DNA of 30,175 bases from assembly GCA_001873285.1 (NCBI GenBank), contig MNYV01000096.1, forward strand, positions 1 to 30,175. The letters are read 5' to 3'. This document shows positions 15,828 through 24,000 of this stretch, in pieces. Each line of letters opens with the position of its first letter. The first letter of the stretch is position 1. This DNA is from Nitrospirae bacterium CG2_30_53_67. Lineage in GTDB: Bacteria; CG2-30-53-67. The notes beneath the pieces are model-generated. The model saw nothing but the letters and a program-made list of their open reading frames with translations, had not been told where the DNA came from and ran no database searches. The position numbers and the translations under genes are program-made.

Positions 15828-16394
15828 TTGAAGGTTTTAGCAGATCAGATATTCAATTTAAAAGAACGGATCCTCTTTGAAACGCTTCAAGAAGAAGGGA
15901 TTGTTTTTCATTTGGGCAATCGCATGGTTCATACACTGAACCGGACGGGCGCGGGAATCCTTCATCTCCTGGATGGACATAGAAATGTGAGAGAGGTGAT
16001 CCAGGCCTTCTCCAGGATGTGTGAACAACCTGAAGAGGTTTTAAGAAAGGACGTGGAGCATTTTCTTTCAGACCTTTACGAAAGGGGTTGGTTGATGTTA
16101 AACGAGCGCCATAATTTATTGATCAATCAGGAGATTGTATTAAGAGAAGAAGAAGGAGGAGCCTTTTTGTTTGAACCGGACACGGGCCGGCTATGTCATC
16201 TCAACGCCTTGGGGACGAGCATTTGGAAATTATGCAGAAAACCTATCACCTCCGCGCAGATCATTGATGAAATATGCAAGGAGTACCCTGCAACGCCGCA
16301 GGAACAGATCTCTAAGGATTGCTTGCTTTTTCTGGAAGAGTTGGATCAATTAGGATTTTTCGCAAACCGTGAAGATCATGAGAGGGATTCATGA
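15828..16394 (+). CDS. Double PqqD-domain protein (RiPP recognition element), SynChlorMet-like
   Basis: A 188-residue soluble protein made of two successive PqqD-like winged-helix units. Unit one covers about residues 18-95 (GIVFHLGNRMVHTLNRTGAG to LYERGWL). Unit two covers about 100-182 (AFLFEPDTGRLCHLNALGTS to LDQLGFF). PqqD domains bind the leader of a ribosomal peptide and present it to radical SAM enzymes. Two units with two downstream radical SAM genes suggest one unit per enzyme (inference). Translation starts at TTG (15828) with AAAGGA just upstream. The stop overlaps the next start as ATGA. The position matches the PqqD homologue of the SynChlorMet cassette as I remember it. Confidence 0.82.
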   Translation: MKVLADQIFNLKERILFETLQEEGIVFHLGNRMVHTLNRTGAGILHLLDGHRNVREVIQAFSRMCEQPEEVLRKDVEHFLSDLYERGWLMLNERHNLLINQEIVLREEEGGAFLFEPDTGRLCHLNALGTSIWKLCRKPITSAQIIDEICKEYPATPQEQISKDCLLFLEELDQLGFFANREDHERDS

Positions 16395-17536
16395 GCAACA
16401 ACATGGACCAGCAGCCCAAACATCCTTTACGGTCTATTTATTTTTATCCAACCGAATCGTGCAATTTAAAATGCATCCATTGCTGGATACGTCCGGCCTA
16501 TGCGCCGGATGAGAAATCCTATCAAAGGCAGAACCAGGAGAATGTCTCTGTTGAAGTCATGGATCGGGTGGTTCGGGACGCCCTTCCCTTGGGTTTGTCC
16601 CATGTAAAATTTACCGGAGGAGAGCCCTTTGTCCATCCGGGGCTTTTCGAATTTATCGACTGCTTCTCCGGCCATGGACTTTCCTTGAGCTTTGAAACCA
16701 ACGGCACATTGCTCTCTGCCGGCATGGTTCAAAGACTTTGCAAGCACAACGTGACGCAGATTTCCGTCAGCCTTGATGGAAGTCATGCTGATATCCATGA
16801 GAGGATCCGGGGGGTGAGGGGAAGCTTCGAGAAAGCCGTAAACGGGATTCAACTTCTTATGGAACATCAGATCGATCCGCAAGTCATTTTCTGTCTCCAG
16901 AAAATCAACGCCCATGATCTTGAGAACACGATCCGCCTGGCCTACAAGATGAAAGTGAAATTATTTGAAATCAATCCCATGATTTTTGTCGGGATCCGGG
17001 AATCGTCTGAGAATGGGTGCGAAGGTTTGTCCCTTAAAGAGCTGCTGGACCTTGAAAACAAAGTGGAAACCGAATACGCGGATCGCTATCCGAATATGCA
17101 TATTGATCTCTACCTTCCCCCGGCACTGAAAGGAATGCGGGAACTGGCTCGACATCCGATATGTTCCTGCGCGATCTTTAATATCTGCGGGATTCTTTCC
17201 AACGGGGACGTTTCGATTTGCGGCATTGGAAGCAGAAACAGGGAACTGGTCATGGGGAATGTCAAAGAAAAAAGTGTCTCTAAGATATGGGAAGAGGGCA
17301 TCCTTTTTAAGGAAATTCGGGAACAGGTCCCGCTGCATCTGAAAGGCGTATGCAGACGATGTCTTTTCAAGCATCATTGCCTCGGCTTCTGCCGCGCCGA
17401 CGTGATCTCTCATGAGAAAACGGTCTTGAATTCTTATCAGGTCTGTGAAGAGGCATGCCGGAAAGGCCTTTTCCCGGAGTCCAGACTGTTGGAAGAGAGT
17501 GAATTGTCCAGAGTCCATGGGGAATGGAATTCATGA
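16391..17536 (+). CDS. Radical SAM/SPASM peptide-modifying enzyme 1, SynChlorMet-like
   Basis: A 381-residue PqqE-like enzyme. The SAM-cluster cysteines are C24, C28 and C31 (ESCNLKCIHC), followed by the GGEP motif at 76-79 (KFTGGEPF). The C-terminal SPASM domain carries C258, C260, C266, C277, C321, C324, C330, C334, C352 and C356, enough for two auxiliary iron-sulfur clusters. Such enzymes form thioether or carbon-carbon links or epimerise residues in ribosomal peptides. It is coupled by ATGA overlaps to the double PqqD gene before it and to a second radical SAM gene after it. It would correspond to ScmE or ScmF of the SynChlorMet cassette; I cannot tell which by eye. Confidence 0.9.
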   Translation: MSNNMDQQPKHPLRSIYFYPTESCNLKCIHCWIRPAYAPDEKSYQRQNQENVSVEVMDRVVRDALPLGLSHVKFTGGEPFVHPGLFEFIDCFSGHGLSLSFETNGTLLSAGMVQRLCKHNVTQISVSLDGSHADIHERIRGVRGSFEKAVNGIQLLMEHQIDPQVIFCLQKINAHDLENTIRLAYKMKVKLFEINPMIFVGIRESSENGCEGLSLKELLDLENKVETEYADRYPNMHIDLYLPPALKGMRELARHPICSCAIFNICGILSNGDVSICGIGSRNRELVMGNVKEKSVSKIWEEGILFKEIREQVPLHLKGVCRRCLFKHHCLGFCRADVISHEKTVLNSYQVCEEACRKGLFPESRLLEESELSRVHGEWNS

Positions 17537-18609
17537 ATATTTTTTCCGCGCCGCAAAAGGTCACCCTGAATGTTACCAACCGATGCAACCTGAACTGCCT
17601 CTATTGCGGCGTCTCTTCCACAAAGAATGCGCCCGGCGACCTGAACCTTGAAGAATGGAAAGAGGTGGTGGATGAACTTGCGCGCATCAAAGTCTTCCGT
17701 TTGCTGATTTCCGGGGGCGAACCTTTTATATATCCTGATCTTCCCGATCTGCTGACATACATTCTTCAATATCCGTTCAGAATTTCAATCAACACCAATG
17801 GAACCCTTCTCAATGCAAAGATACTCTCCATGCTTTCCGGCTCTCGCCGTCTGGAGAACGTTCAGGTTTCTTTAGACGGTCCGAATTCAGAGGTTCATGA
17901 TTTTATCCGCGGTAAAGGATCGTTTGCAAAGAGTATGGAAGGCATTGATCTCCTTCGCCGATACCATATTCCCTTTAGTTTTTTTGTTGTTGTTTCCAAG
18001 AACAATCAAGACGTTCTCCATGAGATTGTTGAATTTTCGAATCAGGTCGGCGTGTCAGAGATTACATTCTCGTCTTTATTACCCCAGGGGAGCGCGCTAT
18101 TCCATTGGAAAGATCTTTGCCTTAGCTTTCAAGAGCAGAAGAGAGTCGAAGGTGAATTGAGGCGGCTAAGGAGCCGATACCCGAAACGGGTCGGAGGATC
18201 ATTGGTCAATGCGATTGCGATGATGGATCGCATTTCTCAATTGGATGTCACGGAGCGGCAGCCCTCAGATTCGAATAAGATCACGAGTTGTGGTGGAAGT
18301 GTGGAGGAATGTTCCATCCGTCCGGATGGATGGGTGATCCCCTGCGATCGTCTATGGGACTATAAAGTGGGGAATGTGAGAACGGAATCTTTTAGGGATA
18401 TCTGGCAGCACTCCCAAGGGATGCGTCAGTTCCGGACGCGTTATTCTCGCAGCATGGATTCCTTCAAAGAGTGCCATGATTGCTTATATGCTTATTTATG
18501 CAGAGGGGGATGCCCGGCAGTTCCTTATAACATGGGAAGAGGGATTGACGGTTGGGACCCGCTTTCTTGTTATAAAGTTTTCATCGGTCAAAAGAACAGC
18601 TATGTCTAA
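17533..18609 (+). CDS. Radical SAM/SPASM peptide-modifying enzyme 2, SynChlorMet-like
   Basis: A 358-residue PqqE-like enzyme, only distantly similar to its upstream neighbour. SAM-cluster cysteines are C18, C22 and C25 (NRCNLNCLYC), with GGEP at 61-64 (LISGGEPF). The SPASM region has C253, C260, C271, C314, C317, C323, C327 and C346, including the pattern C-H-D-C-x5-C-x3-C. I use the ATG at 17533, which overlaps the preceding stop as ATGA; another in-frame ATG lies three codons upstream. Two distinct SPASM enzymes in tandem imply two modification steps on the same peptide. The next gene overlaps its end by eight bases. Confidence 0.9.
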   Translation: MNIFSAPQKVTLNVTNRCNLNCLYCGVSSTKNAPGDLNLEEWKEVVDELARIKVFRLLISGGEPFIYPDLPDLLTYILQYPFRISINTNGTLLNAKILSMLSGSRRLENVQVSLDGPNSEVHDFIRGKGSFAKSMEGIDLLRRYHIPFSFFVVVSKNNQDVLHEIVEFSNQVGVSEITFSSLLPQGSALFHWKDLCLSFQEQKRVEGELRRLRSRYPKRVGGSLVNAIAMMDRISQLDVTERQPSDSNKITSCGGSVEECSIRPDGWVIPCDRLWDYKVGNVRTESFRDIWQHSQGMRQFRTRYSRSMDSFKECHDCLYAYLCRGGCPAVPYNMGRGIDGWDPLSCYKVFIGQKNSYV

Positions 18610-19648
18610 TTTACCGAACACCATGGAAAAACAGATGGATGTGGAGATAGGAGGCGAAGTCTTTCATCTCTATTTTGAAAAATGGAATCATCGGTGGAAC
18701 CATGCATTGGGAAAAAACTACGGCGATTATATAACCCATTCGAAAAAAACGGGCTGTCATGTACAGGTGATCCCATATTCTGACGGCCGGCATTTTATTT
18801 GGAAGCCATCCGAACTGGAGAGATTCAGAGAATTTTTTCTAAACATTCATCAACGGTATCCAGGGAATGGACCCGTGGAGGAAGCCGCGGAAAGTTCGCT
18901 TGATATTTTGCAAACCCTTGATCCGGAAAAAAATTCGATGAAGGATATACGTTCCTGTATGGATGAACCCCAAACCCTGATCTATTTGAGGATCGGGTCT
19001 GATCTCTATTTTATTGATATCCAATCAAGAAACGCCTATTTTTTTATTCGAGAAAGAACCCGGCAAATCCCATGGTTAAACGTTCTCATCAAGAATCGGT
19101 CCTCGGAAGATATGGGGATGATGAACGGAATGATGTTCCTCCTTTCACATCGATTAATCCATCATGGAGGATTATTGCTTCACGGCGCAGCGGTCCGGAA
19201 AGAAGATCAGGCCGTTCTGTTTCTTGGACTTTCAGGCGCCGGGAAATCTACTGTGAGCCGCCTATGCAGGCCTGATGTTTGTTTCTCGGATGATGGGACG
19301 ATTATCAAGAAAGAAGAGGGTCGAGTTTATGCCTATCATTCACCCTTCAGGCAATATAAGATAAAAGAGAGATCTGTGGAATCCGTGAAAGGAGAGATCA
19401 AGAAGCTCTTTCTGATAGAGCAAAGTACGGAAAATCTGATCAGACCCATAAAAAAAAATGAACTGATGAGTACGATCCTTCTGCATCTGATTCATTTTTA
19501 CAAATACTTGGATCAAGAGACTGCACGGATGGGTTTTTATCTGGTCAAGGATATCTTAGAGACCCTTCCGGCTTACCGATTGCAATTTGCCAAGAAAAGT
19601 GATATATGGAATCACCTATTTCAAATGGAGGAAAATTGTAATGACTGA
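18602..19648 (+). CDS. HPr-kinase-like P-loop protein of the RiPP cassette
   Basis: A 348-residue protein whose C-terminal half resembles HPr kinase/phosphorylase. It shows LLLHGAAV at 191-198, the Walker A motif GLSGAGKST at 209-217, and SDDG at 229-232. The N-terminal half (1-180) is not recognisable by eye. Relatives of HPr kinase phosphorylate a serine of lasso-peptide precursors in some clusters, so a peptide kinase is a reasonable guess; it may instead bind nucleotide for another step. The ATG at 18602 overlaps the upstream stop by eight bases; a second ATG lies at residue 8. It overlaps the start of the precursor gene by eight bases. The context matches the SynChlorMet cassette. Confidence 0.8.
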   Translation: MSNLPNTMEKQMDVEIGGEVFHLYFEKWNHRWNHALGKNYGDYITHSKKTGCHVQVIPYSDGRHFIWKPSELERFREFFLNIHQRYPGNGPVEEAAESSLDILQTLDPEKNSMKDIRSCMDEPQTLIYLRIGSDLYFIDIQSRNAYFFIRERTRQIPWLNVLIKNRSSEDMGMMNGMMFLLSHRLIHHGGLLLHGAAVRKEDQAVLFLGLSGAGKSTVSRLCRPDVCFSDDGTIIKKEEGRVYAYHSPFRQYKIKERSVESVKGEIKKLFLIEQSTENLIRPIKKNELMSTILLHLIHFYKYLDQETARMGFYLVKDILETLPAYRLQFAKKSDIWNHLFQMEENCND

Positions 19649-19850
19649 TCAGCCAAACAACAAAAAAGATTATGAGCCTCCGAAGGTTAAAGAAATAGGA
19701 GGGATCTATGAACAAGCTATGGGGATATCCAAGTGCCAAACCGGCGGCACTTTTGCCGCAAGCTGTCGTGCCGGGAATCGCGCGTCAAGTTGTCTTGCTG
19801 GGTCTACTCCCGGGCCAGGGACATCGTGTTCCATGGGAAACCCGGTATGA
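19641..19850 (+). CDS. Candidate RiPP precursor peptide with four C-x-x-G motifs
   Basis: A 69-residue peptide starting at the ATG at 19641, with GGAGG nine bases upstream. The start overlaps the end of the kinase-like gene. The leader (about 1-28) is charged and contains DYEPPKVKEIGG, a Y-x-x-P motif then a glycine, like leaders bound by PqqD-type domains. The core is rich in Ser, Thr, Gly and Ala and has four cysteines, each starting a C-x-x-G: CQTG (32-35), CRAG (42-45), CLAG (51-54) and CSMG (63-66). The last three are preceded by serine. It ends in NPV. No acidic or bulky residues occur in the core after F38. Its position as last gene of the maturation operon supports a precursor role. 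It is too short for an enzyme. Confidence 0.82.
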   Translation: MTDQPNNKKDYEPPKVKEIGGIYEQAMGISKCQTGGTFAASCRAGNRASSCLAGSTPGPGTSCSMGNPV

Positions 19851-19892
19851 TAAATTTTTTTTATGGCCCTTCAAGATCGAGAGGATAAAACT

Positions 19893-20336
19893 TCACTCCT
19901 GATTCGGCTCGACCCTCTTCTGAAATGGTAAGATCCGCTTTAATACATTCTTGGCTTTAAATTCCAGTGCGCCAGGCGTCAGGCCCATGCGGCTAAGGGC
20001 GGCATAAAGCCTTTTGAACCTTGATCGGGGGCCGGAGGCCACCGAAATCAGCCGTCTCCTTCTCACGATGAGTTCCACCTTGCCGGCAGCCTTTGAAAGA
20101 TCAACCCGTTCAGGGTCCGGTGCAAGGAGCGCGTCTCCCTTAGTCATTCCGCATTTCAGGCCGATCCGTTTGATCAATCGATGCACCATTAAGCGGCCAT
20201 AAGTGTTCCGGACCGCAATCATATCTCCAACTTCAAGGCAAGCGGGCGGGACCTTCCTGACAATCAATCGGTCCCCGGGTTTGAGACAGGGATACATGGA
20301 GTATCCGGTGAAGGGCAAAGTGAAAAATTTCATCAT
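19893..20336 (-). CDS. S24/S26 peptidase-like protein, candidate leader peptidase
   Basis: A protein of about 147 residues from the ATG at 20336 (a GTG at 20369 would add 11). It opens with FTLPFTGYSMYPCLKPGDRL, carrying the signal-peptidase-type serine in GYSM. It then has VRNTYGRLMVHRLIKR and MTKGDALLAPDPERV. This is the Ser/His layout of archaeal and SipW-type S26 peptidases, with histidine in place of the lysine of LepB. No membrane span is evident, unlike LepB. It converges on the precursor gene with only 42 bases between stops. Such small S24/S26 proteins recur beside PqqD/kinase peptide clusters, so removal of the leader is a fair guess. Independent regulation is implied by the opposite strand. 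Confidence 0.75.
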   Translation of the reverse strand: MMKFFTLPFTGYSMYPCLKPGDRLIVRKVPPACLEVGDMIAVRNTYGRLMVHRLIKRIGLKCGMTKGDALLAPDPERVDLSKAAGKVELIVRRRRLISVASGPRSRFKRLYAALSRMGLTPGALEFKAKNVLKRILPFQKRVEPNQE

Positions 20337-20536
20337 ATCAAAGTGGATCCATCTATATGTCAAACTCACAGAATAGAAGAGGTTTTATCGGATTCTATAA
20401 TAATTATAACCCGTTCTGAAAATATACGTCAATGTTTTGTTGCTGTTGCCATGTGTTATAAGCGCACTTTCTCATCATAAACTTTTTCACGCCCGACATC
20501 CCCTTTATTAAATAATGATTATGTAATCTGTTACCC

Positions 20537-20560
20537 AACTATGTAACGCGTTACATAGTT
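20537..20560. promoter_or_regulatory. Perfect 24-bp palindrome, likely operator
   Basis: AACTATGTAACG and its exact mirror CGTTACATAGTT lie back to back with no spacer, followed by TTTCTTTTG. The absence of a loop argues for a dimeric protein-binding site over a terminator. A half-related GTAATCTGTTAC lies just upstream at 20523-20534. It sits between the minus-strand peptidase gene and the pilus operon and could regulate either. Confidence 0.55.
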
Positions 20561-20640
20561 TTTCTTTTGTTCATTTTTAAGCCATCCATGTAAACCAAGA
20601 AAAAGCAATGACTTAGACAGAAATGCTTCGCATGTCTTTT

Positions 20641-20656
20641 TGGCATGTTTATTGCT
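20641..20656 (+). promoter_or_regulatory. Sigma-54-type promoter of the pilus operon
   Basis: TGGCATGTTTATTGCT has GG and GC separated by exactly 10 bases, as required for a -24/-12 promoter (consensus TGGCACG, four bases, TTGCW). One mismatch is visible in the first block. It precedes the first gene of the pilus operon by about 50 bases. RpoN control of type IV pilus genes is common in related bacteria. The 20370-20640 gap otherwise holds only the palindrome. Confidence 0.7.
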
Positions 20657-20707
20657 CTATTGTCCCATAGATCTATGGAAAGTTTTATCCAATGGAGGAG
20701 AGGATAT

Positions 20708-21046
20708 ATGTTTAAAGATAAAAAAATTTCAAGCCGTGAGACAAATTTTCATCGTGCAGGATACCGCATCGCCTTTATTATTTTTATCATTTCTCTTTTA
20801 AGTGTTTTTACCATCTCCCTGGGGTATGCGGAAAAAGTCACTGTTGTTGAAGGAATCATAGAAAATGTGACGGAGCATTCCATAAAAGTTCGAAACAATA
20901 ATTATGAAGTGATCGGGGTTCCTCTCCTCAAAAGCTCAGGGGAGGCACTATCGTATGATGCGCTCCGGCGGGGGAAAAAAGTGGAGATCTTTTTTCATGA
21001 CAAAAAAATCACATCCATAATTATTCATGAAGATATGGTGGAATAA
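20708..21046 (+). CDS. Small exported protein at the head of the pilus operon
   Basis: A 112-residue protein I do not recognise. A positively charged N-terminus and hydrophobic stretch (about 19-38) end in LGYA, giving a likely signal-peptidase cut after A41. The mature part of about 70 residues alternates hydrophobic and polar residues (VTVVEGIIENV, IKVRNNNYEVIGVP, KVEIFFHDKKITSIII) and looks like a small beta-barrel or OB-like fold. The ATG at 20708 has GGAGGAGAGG upstream; a further in-frame ATG at 20645 would fall inside the sigma-54 promoter and is rejected. It ends 10 bases before pilY1, so a role in pilus assembly or calcium/tip function is inferred from position only. Confidence 0.78.
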   Translation: MFKDKKISSRETNFHRAGYRIAFIIFIISLLSVFTISLGYAEKVTVVEGIIENVTEHSIKVRNNNYEVIGVPLLKSSGEALSYDALRRGKKVEIFFHDKKITSIIIHEDMVE

Positions 21047-21056
21047 GGAGTTGAAT

Positions 21057-24000
21057 ATGAAACGATGCATTTTATTTATTTTTTTGTCCTTATCTTTAAT
21101 ATTTTGTTCTTTTGAAAACTCGGATGCCGTCATGGAGGACTACTGTCTTGTTCCTCCTTACGTAGTTCAGAATATTTCTCCCAACGTCATGATTGTTCTG
21201 GATAATTCCGGAAGTATGTTTAATTTTGCCTATTCCGACGGCTTTACTACAACCACAACGGCAGATGACAATCCGTGTTACAGTTCAGGCAGCCCCTGTA
21301 CAGAATTTTCAACACCCGGCGCCTATCCTGCCTACCAATATTACGGCTATTTCAACCCTGACTACTGGTACGATTACCAGAGTAACAGGTTTATCCCAAC
21401 TGCTCCAAAAACAGGAAGCGGGCTTACAGGCGAGAGGGCAAAGCTCTCCTCAGAATGGGATGGCAATTTTCTTAACTGGCTGACCATGAGAAGGATAGAT
21501 ATTATAAGAAAAGTCATGACTGGGGGGAAGACAACCACGGGCGAAGGCTCAGGCTTCGACAGACTCAATGGGGAAGTAGCGGATTGCGACAGCAGAGGAA
21601 AATACAAAAAGATAACAAATGCAGATCTCTACACGCCTTACAGTGGAACTCGGAAACTCTATGTTTATTCTGCAAGTGCCGGCTGCGGTGGCGGTGGATC
21701 TGGTACATCTTCATTCTCCATCAGGAACGACACTGGAGGGAGTGATGGCACTGGTAATGAAGGAACCTGGAATGTAACAGTCAGGGTGCCATCTCCCGTG
21801 GAAGGTGTTGTCCAGAGTGTCGTCGGTACCAGGGCACGACTGGGGCTTTCATTTTATAAGACGAATGCCCCCAGGCCGCAGGGCGGTTTTGTTCAGGTCA
21901 ACGTCTCTGGTGGAAGTCTTTCAAGTACGGTAAACCAGATCAATCTCACCAGGCCGAGCACCAACACGCCCTTAGCTGAAACGTTATGGACGGTAGCCGG
22001 TTATTTTGCCCAGACGGCAAGCATGGAAAGCGGCCCCGGGCCTCGCTACAGCAGCGCGGATTATACGATCAACAACACAGCGGATCCTTACAATTATGGC
22101 ACAGGCGGTCAGCCCAGCTACCCAAGCTGTGCCAAGAGTTTTGTGCTGTATATCACCGACGGAGAGCCGTGTGCGGACGGTTATCTGCCGGCAACTTTAA
22201 AAAGTTATGCCAACGGCAGATCCAACTATGATTGTTATGACTTAAATCCCGGCAATCCCGGCAGGGGTGGTTATTGTCCGGCTGTGGGAAGCTTTGCGGC
22301 ATCCACCTTTCCGACATGCAATGGAGGCTGGCAGGGCGGATATGTCTCCGGCATGGAAGATGTGGCATTGTATGTTCATACCAACGATCTCAGGACAGCG
22401 GCAACCAAGGATATAACCGGCAAACAGGTCTTAACGCTTTATTCAGTATTTGCCTTCGGCAAGGGGTCCACACTGCTTCGATATGCAGCGATTAATGGCG
22501 GGTTTGAAGATTTTAATGGGAATGACGTCCCGGATCTTCAGTCCGAATGGGACAACAACGGCGACGGCGAACCCGACAACTTCTATGAGGCCGTAGACGG
22601 CCAGGAACTCGAAAAATCCATTCGGGATGCTTTTTCAAGCATACTCAAGAGGGCCGCTTCGGGCACGGCAGCCTCGGTTCTTGCCTCCGGTGAGGGTAGC
22701 GGGGCCAATCTTATCCAGGCGGTATTTTATCCGAGAAAGAGGATCGGAAACGATATTATCGGGTGGGCCGGTGTGGTTCAGGACCTTTGGTATTATGTGG
22801 ACCCGCTGTACACAAACAGCAGTGTCAGAGAAGATACGGTTAAAGACAATATCCTCAGCCTTCCTGACGATAATATCGTGAGTATTTACTTCGATACCAC
22901 TGATCAAATGGTCAAGGCCAAAAAATACGACAGCGATCAGGATGGAAACATTGGGGCGCTCAATTCGACAATTCTTTTTGAGGATCTGAAGAATTTATGG
23001 GAAGCCGGCAAGATCTTGTGGCAGCGGGATCTTACCGCGGAGCCAAGGACGATCTACACCACAACCGACGGAAGCAGTTTGTTCGACTTCTCAGTAGCCA
23101 ATGCCGGGTCACTGAGCGCCCTTCTCGATGTTCAGGATGAAAACAGTGACTTAAATAGAACCGATGACGCTGAGTATCTCATCCGGTATATCCACGGCGA
23201 GGACTTCATTGGTATGGACCGCAACGTTGACGGGACGGATGATTTCCGGTCAAGGACGGTTTCGATGGACGGCGTTTCGAATACGTGGAAGCTCGGGGAT
23301 ATCATTAACTCGACTCCTAAGATTGTCTCATGGTATCGGTTGAACCGGTATGATCGAGATTATGGGGATACCACATACGGGCCTTGTGATGATCCACTTG
23401 CATATTGTCAGGATCCGTCTCAGAGCGATACGGCAGACCCGAACCATTTTATCACAACCCAGGCTTATAAGGACCGGGACACGGTCTATGTGGGCGGGAA
23501 CGACGGGATGCTTCACGCCTTTAGACTCGGGACCTTGAGGCTCAAATGGGCCGGAAAGGGGAACTATGAAGCGGCGTCGCTGGACAGTTCGGGGGAGATG
23601 ACAGGGTTGGGCGAGGAACGATGGGCCTTTATCCCCAAGAATGCCCTGCCTTATCTCAGATACCAAAAAGAGCAGGACTACTGTCATCTGTATACGGTAG
23701 ATCTCACCCCCACGGTTTTTGACGCCAGTATCAATGGAAGTGCGAGTGCTGTAAGGGACGTAAACAGTTGGAAAACCATCCTGATCGGCGGCATGAGGCT
23801 GGGCGGCGCCAGCAGTAACGCCGGTTCAGCCTGCACGGATTGCGTGAAGACACCCATCAACGGCGTGGGCTATTCATCCTACTACGCCCTGGATGTGTCG
23901 GATGAGAACAATCCTCAGCTTCTCTGGGAATTTACCAATCCGGACCTTGGTTATGCGACCACAGGACCTGCCGTTATCCGGATAGGGGCCAAAGACACAA

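Noticed and set aside
19708-19902. Alternative frame across the precursor gene
   Set aside because: The frame at 19641 has a strong ribosome-binding site, operon overlap, a PqqD-type leader motif and periodic C-x-x-G; this frame has none of these.
19641-20336. Lasso-peptide locus
   Set aside because: The Y-x-x-P leader and kinase-like gene are reminiscent, but there is no asparagine-synthetase-like cyclase or transglutaminase-like protease, and two SPASM enzymes point elsewhere.
20537-20565. Rho-independent terminator at the 24-bp palindrome
   Set aside because: There is no loop between the arms and the T-run is short and broken, so an operator is more likely.
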